DNA of 9,883 bases from an uncultured Eubacteriales bacterium (lineage in GTDB: Bacteria; Bacillota; Clostridia; Monoglobales; Monoglobaceae), in contig URZD01000074.1 of assembly GCA_900552305.1 (NCBI GenBank), positions 1 through 9,883 on the forward strand. Direction: 5' to 3'. Positions 5,240 to 9,883 of this stretch are shown piece after piece. The first letter of the stretch is position 1, and each line of letters opens with the position of its first letter. The notes beneath the pieces were generated by a model. The model was given only the letters and a program-made list of their open reading frames with translations, was not told the DNA's origin and searched no databases. The position numbers were made by a program, and so were the translations under genes.

Positions 5240-6325
5240 TCAGTCAACCCACAGTTTTATCCGCCCTGTTTTGTGAAGTCCTACCAAAATTGTTACCGCA
5301 ACAGGCAGCATAATCATTCCCGAAACGCCAAACCAACGGTAGCCGAGATAGATGACAATCAGCGTAACAACCGGGTTGAGTCCGAGCTGGTCGCCGACAA
5401 TCTTCGGCTCTGTAAAATTCCTTACCACAAGAATTATAACATACAAAATCAGAAGTCCTGCTCCGACAAGGTAGTTTCCGTTGATAAGACTGATTATTCC
5501 CCACGGAATAATCATCCACCCCGTTCCGATAACCGGAAGTATATCCAAAACGGCAATAAGCGCTGCAATGCCTATCGCACCCTTTATTTTGAGTATTGAC
5601 AGACCTATCGACAGCTCTGTGAACGTAATCAGAAGGATAATAAAGTACGCACGCAGATAACCGGAAAATGTTCTTCCCAAATGCTGCTTGGCATCGCACA
5701 AAAACTCAGCCGTTTTCGGAGACATCTGTTTTTTCAGAAACTCCTTGATTTTGTCATAGTCAAGGCTTATGAATACGGACGCAAGTATGCTGAATACAAG
5801 CGATATAAGGAAAAACGGCAGCTTTGCGGTCAGTCCCGCAAGGTACGACACCATTCCCGACGAGAATTTTACTATAAATTCCCTTATGTTGTCGGTCACA
5901 TTTTGCATCATATCATAAAGCTGATTGAGCGTATCCGGTGAAATCCTTGTCGCAAGGTCAACCAGCAGTTTATTCATCTTTTGTATAAACGGATAAATAC
6001 TGTCATTGTAATACTGTGGCAAATGCGTAAAAAGTCCCTTCAGCGTTGACACCATTTTTGCGCCGAGAATCCACAAAAGCATTATTATAAGCGCGTAGTA
6101 GATAATCAGCACTGCCACCGCACAGACCTTTCGGTTAATGCGCGTAGCCTTACAGATCGCGTCCACCGGCGGCTTTGCCGCAAGGACGAACAGCAGTCCG
6201 ATTATAAACGGCATTACCCAGCTTACCACATATTTCAGGCATACAAAGGCAATCGCCCCCACCAACGCAAAATAAACCGTATTTATTATAAATTCTCTGC
6301 GTTTTTCCGTTCGTTCCTCGTGCAT
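5240..6325 (-). CDS. ytvI: AI-2E family membrane protein, YtvI-type (sporulation-linked)
   Basis: 361 residues, polytopic. Hydrophobic segments lie at about 13-31, 33-50, 68-88, 155-187, 222-243, 248-280, 284-303 and 316-350, the usual AI-2E/PerM layout with a long hydrophilic loop at about 90-150. The family motif DILPVIGTG is at 261-269, then EPKIVG at 306-311 and GLNPVV at 315-320. The central loop and length fit YtvI, a protein known from endospore formers, better than the quorum-signal exporter TqsA. The transported substrate, if any, is not established. The ATG at 6325 follows AGAGGAAG at 8 nt. It has its own near-consensus promoter and ends about 144 nt before the purA ATG, so the two genes are probably separate transcription units. 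The subfamily is less certain than the family. Confidence 0.85.
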   Translation of the reverse strand: MHEERTEKRREFIINTVYFALVGAIAFVCLKYVVSWVMPFIIGLLFVLAAKPPVDAICKATRINRKVCAVAVLIIYYALIIMLLWILGAKMVSTLKGLFTHLPQYYNDSIYPFIQKMNKLLVDLATRISPDTLNQLYDMMQNVTDNIREFIVKFSSGMVSYLAGLTAKLPFFLISLVFSILASVFISLDYDKIKEFLKKQMSPKTAEFLCDAKQHLGRTFSGYLRAYFIILLITFTELSIGLSILKIKGAIGIAALIAVLDILPVIGTGWMIIPWGIISLINGNYLVGAGLLILYVIILVVRNFTEPKIVGDQLGLNPVVTLIVIYLGYRWFGVSGMIMLPVAVTILVGLHKTGRIKLWVD

Positions 6326-6450
6326 TTTTTCATCTTCCTCTTTTGGTTACTGAAACGCCTGCCCCTAAAATTTCTCTTTTTTCAGCCTTAGCCAAATACA
6401 TTATTAAAAGGCTATACTTACTCGCCGCTCTGCGCGGTGTCTATAGAAAT

Positions 6451-6479
6451 ATTATGTCACAAAAGCGGCATTTTGTCAA
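6451..6479 (-). promoter_or_regulatory. Near-consensus sigma-A promoter for the ytvI-like gene
   Basis: Minus-strand TTGACA (6474-6479), 17-nt spacer, CATAAT (6451-6456): 11 of 12 consensus positions. Transcription would start near 6444, leaving a leader of about 120 nt before the ATG. It begins just past the terminator of the decarboxylase operon. Confidence 0.75.
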
Positions 6480-6492
6480 GGCGGAAAAGCCG

Positions 6493-6529
6493 AAAAAACA
6501 CAGCATACCCTTAAAAGCGGTATGCTGTG
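6493..6529 (-). terminator. Intrinsic terminator of the decarboxylase operon
   Basis: A perfect 11-bp stem, CACAGCATACC (6499-6509) with GGTATGCTGTG (6519-6529), encloses a 9-nt loop. On the minus strand it is followed directly by six T residues (6493-6498). It begins 13 nt after the alpha-subunit stop codon. Confidence 0.92.
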
Positions 6530-6542
6530 CCATGTTTTTTAC

Positions 6543-7967
6543 TTATGATAAATCCTCAACGTAAAGAGTTCTTACGCCATCCGCGTCAGTCTTTGCGGCA
6601 GCAGCCGAAGGCTGCTGTGCCTTTTGCGGGTTGTCGCGCATTTCAAAGAATTTCTTTGCAACCTGCGGGAACAGAGCATAGCTCAAAACATCCTCCTCAC
6701 ATTTCGCAATACCCTTTGTTTCCTCGCGGTATTTTTCAAGCTCAGGCTCAAGAAGGTCAGCCGGTCTTACGGTAATAACCTCCGCGTCGCCGATTGCTTT
6801 CTTGCGTACCTCCTCGTTTACCTCACCAGGGAGCTTGCCGTACTCGCCCCTCAGAACGCCCTTTGATTCCTTGGTTATCATCTTGTAACGCTCGCCGGAA
6901 AGAACATTGAGCACTGCCTGTGTGCCGACAATCTGGCTTGTAGGCGTAACAAGCGGAGGATAACCGAAGTCCTTGCGGACTCTCGGAACCTCGGCAAGTA
7001 CCTCATAATACTTGTCCTCCGCATTTGCCTGTTTAAGCTGTGAGATAAGGTTTGAAAGCATACCGCCCGGAACCTGATAAAGCAGTGTATTCGGGTCTAC
7101 GTTCAAAACCTTGGGGTCAAGTATTCCTTCCTCCTTCAGCTTGTTTGCAACCTTTCTGAAATGAGCCGCAGCCTTTGAGAGCTTTTCAAGGTCAAGACCG
7201 GTATCTCTCTCCGTACCCTTCAGTGTTGCAACAAGGCTCTCCGTTGCGGGGTTTGAGGTACCGTTTGCCATAGGCGAAAGCGCACAGTCAACAATATCGA
7301 CGCCCGCCTGTATCGCCATAAGGTTTGTCATGTCGCCCGTTCCCGCCGTGTTGTGCGTGTGAAGGTGAATCGGAACCGAAATGTTTTCCTTCAGCTTTTT
7401 AACAAGAGTGTACGCATTGTACGGCAAAAGAAGGTTTGCCATATCCTTGATGCAGATTGTGTCCGCACCCATTTTTTCAAGCTCCATAGCGAGCTTTACG
7501 AAATATTCGTCATTGTGAACCGGGCTGACGGTGTAGCTGATTGCCGCCTCGCAGTGACCGCCGTATTCCTTGACGTACTTTATCGCCGCCTGAAGGTTTC
7601 TGGGGTCGTTGAGCGCGTCAAACACCCTTACAACGTCAATTCCGTTTTCAATGGACTTTTTGCAGAATGCCTCGACAACGTCGTCGGCATAGTGCTTGTA
7701 GCCGAGGATGTTCTGACCTCTGAAAAGCATCTGCAGTTTCGTTTTAGGCATATGCTTTTTAAGAGTTCTCAGTCTCTCCCACGGGTCCTCGTTCAAAAAT
7801 CTCATGCAGGCGTCAAATGTTGCGCCGCCCCAGCACTCAATTGACCAGTAGCCAATGCTGTCAAGCAGCTCAAGTGCCGGTATCATATCTTCAATTCTCA
7901 TTCTTGTCGCAGCCTGCGACTGATGAGCGTCACGAAGAATCGTATCTGTAATCTGTACTTTATTCAT
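6543..7967 (-). CDS. oadA: Oxaloacetate decarboxylase alpha subunit (carboxyltransferase), without biotin domain
   Basis: 474 residues. Transfers carboxylate from oxaloacetate (or a related acid) to protein-bound biotin at the inner face of the membrane. TIM-barrel: DTILRDAHQS at 8-17 (metal/substrate Asp8, Arg12, Asp13), CIKDMA at 172-177 with the active-site Lys174, and LHTHNTAGT with metal-binding His203 and His205. A PYC_OADA conserved domain follows (about 285-440), with YQVPGGMLSN at 297-306 and PLVTPTSQIVG at 338-348. The C-terminus is an Ala/Gln-rich linker (about 448-460) ending in TLYVEDLS, and the usual biotin domain is absent. A separate carrier gene at the right edge supplies it. 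Pyruvate carboxylase subunit B is an alternative, but the adjacent beta-subunit gene favours the sodium pump. The ATG at 7967 has AAAGGTG at 11 nt, slightly long. Confidence 0.92.
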   Translation of the reverse strand: MNKVQITDTILRDAHQSQAATRMRIEDMIPALELLDSIGYWSIECWGGATFDACMRFLNEDPWERLRTLKKHMPKTKLQMLFRGQNILGYKHYADDVVEAFCKKSIENGIDVVRVFDALNDPRNLQAAIKYVKEYGGHCEAAISYTVSPVHNDEYFVKLAMELEKMGADTICIKDMANLLLPYNAYTLVKKLKENISVPIHLHTHNTAGTGDMTNLMAIQAGVDIVDCALSPMANGTSNPATESLVATLKGTERDTGLDLEKLSKAAAHFRKVANKLKEEGILDPKVLNVDPNTLLYQVPGGMLSNLISQLKQANAEDKYYEVLAEVPRVRKDFGYPPLVTPTSQIVGTQAVLNVLSGERYKMITKESKGVLRGEYGKLPGEVNEEVRKKAIGDAEVITVRPADLLEPELEKYREETKGIAKCEEDVLSYALFPQVAKKFFEMRDNPQKAQQPSAAAAKTDADGVRTLYVEDLS

Positions 7968-7997
7968 ATTCTCTCATGCACCTTTCTTATGCTGTTT

Positions 7998-9614
7998 TTA
8001 TGCGAACAACGCTATGAGAACACCCGCCGCGATTGCCGAGCCGATAACGCCGGCAACATTCGGCCCCATTGCGTGCATAAGCAGGAAGTTCTGCGGATTT
8101 TCCTTCTGACCGACAACCTGTGAAACACGCGCAGCCATCGGAACCGCCGAAACGCCCGCCGAGCCGATAAGCGGATTTATCTTGTTCTTCAGGAACAGAT
8201 TCATCAGCTTTGCAAGCAGAACGCCGCCCGCAGTACCGAATCCGAATGCGATAACGCCCATAACGATAATCTTGATTGTCTGCATCGAGAGGAATGTCTG
8301 AGCCGTTGCGGTTGCGCCGACCGATATTCCGAGGAATATGGTAACTATATTCATAAGCTCGTTCTGCGCCGTCTTGGAAATTCTGTCAACAACGCCGCAC
8401 TCTCTTGCAAGGTTACCGAGCATAAGGCAGCCTACCAGAGGGCCTGCCGACGGTACAAGGAATGTAACGAATACGGTAATCGCAACCGGGAAGATAATCT
8501 TTTCTGTCTTTGAAACCTTGCGCAGCGGCTTCATAACAATCGATCTCTCGTGCTTGGTTGTCAGAGCCTTCATAATAGGCGGCTGAATAACCGGAACAAG
8601 CGCCATGTACGAATATGCGGCAACCGCGATAGGACCGAGCAAATGCGGCGCAAGTCTTGTTGTAACGAATATCGCCGTAGGTCCGTCCGCACCGCCGATA
8701 ATACCGATTGAGCCTGCTTCCGCAGGTGTAAAGCCGAGGCATCTTGCTCCGATAAACGTGATGAATATACCGAGCTGTGCCGCAGCGCCGAGGAGAAGGC
8801 TCTTCGGGTTTGCGATAAGCGGCTCAAAGTCGGTCATAGCGCCAACACCGAGGAATATAAGACACGGATAAATACCGAGCTTTACGCCGAGGTAAAGTAT
8901 ATCGATAAGTCCCGGTGTAATCGCATTTGTAGCCTTAAACAAATCCCAGTGAATATGTCCGTTTGCAAAAAGCTCCTCATGGAACATATCAGCGCCCGGA
9001 AGGTTTGTAAGCAGCATACCGAAAGCAATCGGAAGGAGCAGCAGCGGCTCGAACTGCTTTACGATAGCCAGATACATCAAAAGGAACGAAATCAGAATCA
9101 TGATAATAATTCTGTAATCCGAGAACAGTGCCATAAAACCTGTCTGCTTTGCAAAGTTCACAACTGCCTGTTTTGCGGTTGCGCCCGCCGTAAAGATGTT
9201 ATCGATTTTGCAGGTCTTGATTTCCATATCCTTTGTTGCATCAATAACGCCGTTTTCTGTGATGTACTGCAATTCAATGCCTACCTTAGGCAGCTTTTTC
9301 GCGTCATAGTTCGCGATTTCCGCAGTAACCTTGATTACCTTTTCGCCGCCCGCCTCGAACGCTCCCGTTCTGAGCTGCGGCGTTTCTATTTTCACATCGG
9401 ACGCGGGATTCAGTGTTACAACCGAATCCGAAATCTCCGTCTGAGAGGTATTTGCCAGCGTAAACGAAAGCACCTTGGTCTTTGCGTCATACGCCGTATT
9501 CTTAACACTTATTATATCCGTCTTGTCCGCCGCAAAACAACCCATAACACTGCACAAAAGCAACATAGCGGCAACAAGCGCGGTAAAAATTCTCTTTTTC
9601 ATGTTAATAACCAT
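7998..9614 (-). CDS. oadB: Sodium-translocating decarboxylase beta subunit with extra secreted-type N-terminal domain
   Basis: 538 residues. The beta subunit decarboxylates carboxybiotin and couples this to Na+ export through the membrane. The canonical part begins at about 147: TGFMALF, then YLAIVKQFEPLLLLPIAFG (181-199), GVGAMTDFEPL (256-266), GIIGGADGPTAIF (304-316) with the Na+/proton-site Asp310, the polar helix segment GISVGATATAQTFLS (429-443), and a conserved end with HAMGPNVAG (514-522). Family members usually have about 370-430 residues. Here residues 1-29 form a signal peptide (basic start, hydrophobic core, CFA-AD; a weak lipobox VMGC is also possible). Residues 33-135 look beta-rich and extracytoplasmic. 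Start 9614 has GGAAAGG just upstream; MKKRIF at 9602 is an alternative. It ends 30 nt before the alpha-subunit gene. GcdB/MmdB of related decarboxylases are alternatives. Confidence 0.92.
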   Translation of the reverse strand: MVINMKKRIFTALVAAMLLLCSVMGCFAADKTDIISVKNTAYDAKTKVLSFTLANTSQTEISDSVVTLNPASDVKIETPQLRTGAFEAGGEKVIKVTAEIANYDAKKLPKVGIELQYITENGVIDATKDMEIKTCKIDNIFTAGATAKQAVVNFAKQTGFMALFSDYRIIIMILISFLLMYLAIVKQFEPLLLLPIAFGMLLTNLPGADMFHEELFANGHIHWDLFKATNAITPGLIDILYLGVKLGIYPCLIFLGVGAMTDFEPLIANPKSLLLGAAAQLGIFITFIGARCLGFTPAEAGSIGIIGGADGPTAIFVTTRLAPHLLGPIAVAAYSYMALVPVIQPPIMKALTTKHERSIVMKPLRKVSKTEKIIFPVAITVFVTFLVPSAGPLVGCLMLGNLARECGVVDRISKTAQNELMNIVTIFLGISVGATATAQTFLSMQTIKIIVMGVIAFGFGTAGGVLLAKLMNLFLKNKINPLIGSAGVSAVPMAARVSQVVGQKENPQNFLLMHAMGPNVAGVIGSAIAAGVLIALFA

Positions 9615-9804
9615 TAGCCTTTCCGACCCACATAACTTTTATAAGCGCATCGCCTTGCAGTGAGCCTGTGCAAAGCGGGTATCCGTTTCGTCAAAACCGA
9701 CGTCGGCGTTTGGCGCCGATTTCATCCGCGCCGCGGACAGCCTTTTAAAGCCGCCGAACTTTGTCAAAACGGATTTTATGTTTCCCCCGTAAATTCCCGG
9801 GAAA
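9615..9804 (-). other. Gene-free spacer between biotin carrier and beta subunit, rich in palindromes
   Basis: 190 nt inside the operon. It holds TTCCCGGGAA (9794-9803), CCGACGTCGG (9698-9707) and CGGCG/CGCCG arms (9705-9719). The near-repeats GTCAAAACCGA and GTCAAAACGGA lie about 75 nt apart. One minus-strand frame is open for about 60 codons but has no good start or ribosome binding site. No recognisable gamma (OadG) subunit, T-run terminator or convincing promoter was found. Confidence 0.5.
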
Positions 9805-9883
9805 TTATTTTATCGTGCAAAGAAGCGCGCCGGCCTCAACGGTTGCGCCGCTCTGTACCGCAACGGATGTAACTGTGCCGTCG
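9805..9883 (-). CDS. Biotin carboxyl carrier protein, C-terminal end (partial at right edge)
   Basis: The last 25 codons of a biotinyl/lipoyl-domain protein. DGTVTSVAVQSGATVEAGAL followed by LCTIK is the strand-turn-strand segment that follows the biotinylated MKM motif in carrier domains. The lysine itself would be just beyond the edge. This separate carrier would supply the biotin domain missing from the alpha subunit encoded 1.8 kb downstream, shuttling carboxylate from alpha to beta. It is the most upstream gene of the operon visible here. Whether it is a free carrier (GcdC/MmdC-like) or the end of a larger protein cannot be seen. Confidence 0.85.
   Translation of the reverse strand, partial: DGTVTSVAVQSGATVEAGALLCTIK

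Noticed and set aside
8949..9617. Plus-strand open frame of 222 codons opposite the beta subunit
   Set aside because: Cys/Arg/His-rich composition typical of an antisense shadow; the minus-strand beta subunit explains the region.
9637..9720. A 28-codon minus-strand frame (MKSAPNADVGF...) in the oad spacer as a small gene
   Set aside because: No ribosome binding site and no recognised family; kept only as part of the spacer observation.
9660..9872. Plus-strand 70-codon frame at the right edge
   Set aside because: It overlaps the biotin-carrier C-terminus on the minus strand, and no domain is recognised.
1..9883. CRISPR arrays, rRNA genes or toxin-antitoxin pairs
   Set aside because: No regularly spaced repeats, no rRNA-like conserved stretches and no paired small genes of that kind were found on either strand.

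Overview
The window looks like chromosomal DNA of a Gram-positive anaerobe of the class Clostridia. The grounds are strong purine-rich Shine-Dalgarno sequences (AAAGGGAGG type), sigma-A-like promoters, a YtvI-type protein linked to sporulation, and a sodium-pumping decarboxylase operon. This is judged from recalled family features; no search was run. Apart from the mosaic at about 1990-3270, every gene reads on the minus strand, so transcription runs right to left.

Left part (1-3453): remains of a prophage next to a tRNA-Arg(CCG) gene. Phage genes on the minus strand are a small terminase-small-subunit-like protein, an intact large terminase with all ATPase and nuclease motifs, and the start of an A118/SPP1-type portal protein that runs off the left edge. 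The terminase pair has its own promoter (TTGTCC-17-TATAAT). Between this module and the tRNA lies a plus-strand patchwork of about 1.3 kb. It holds an open frame joining an IS1182-like transposase N-terminus to an IS110-like transposase C-terminus, an AT-rich lipoprotein gene cut short, and the frameshifted C-terminal half of a tyrosine integrase pointing at the tRNA 3' end. The simplest reading is a prophage that entered at the tRNA 3' end and then lost its early region.

Middle part (3513-6325): purA (adenylosuccinate synthetase) with its own promoter, followed 24 nt later by a 95-codon gene of unknown function, a GC-rich hairpin and the tRNA gene. Upstream of purA is a ytvI/AI-2E-type eight-helix-class membrane protein gene with a near-consensus promoter and a leader of about 120 nt.

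Right part (6493-9883): an operon for a membrane-bound, biotin-dependent, sodium-translocating decarboxylase, probably oxaloacetate decarboxylase. In transcription order it has the last 25 codons of a biotin carrier protein, a 190-nt spacer, the membrane beta subunit, the carboxyltransferase alpha subunit, and a strong intrinsic terminator. Alpha would move carboxylate from substrate to the biotin on the separate carrier, and beta would decarboxylate carboxybiotin while exporting Na+. The beta subunit has about 146 extra N-terminal residues with a signal peptide and a beta-rich domain. No gamma subunit is visible in the window.
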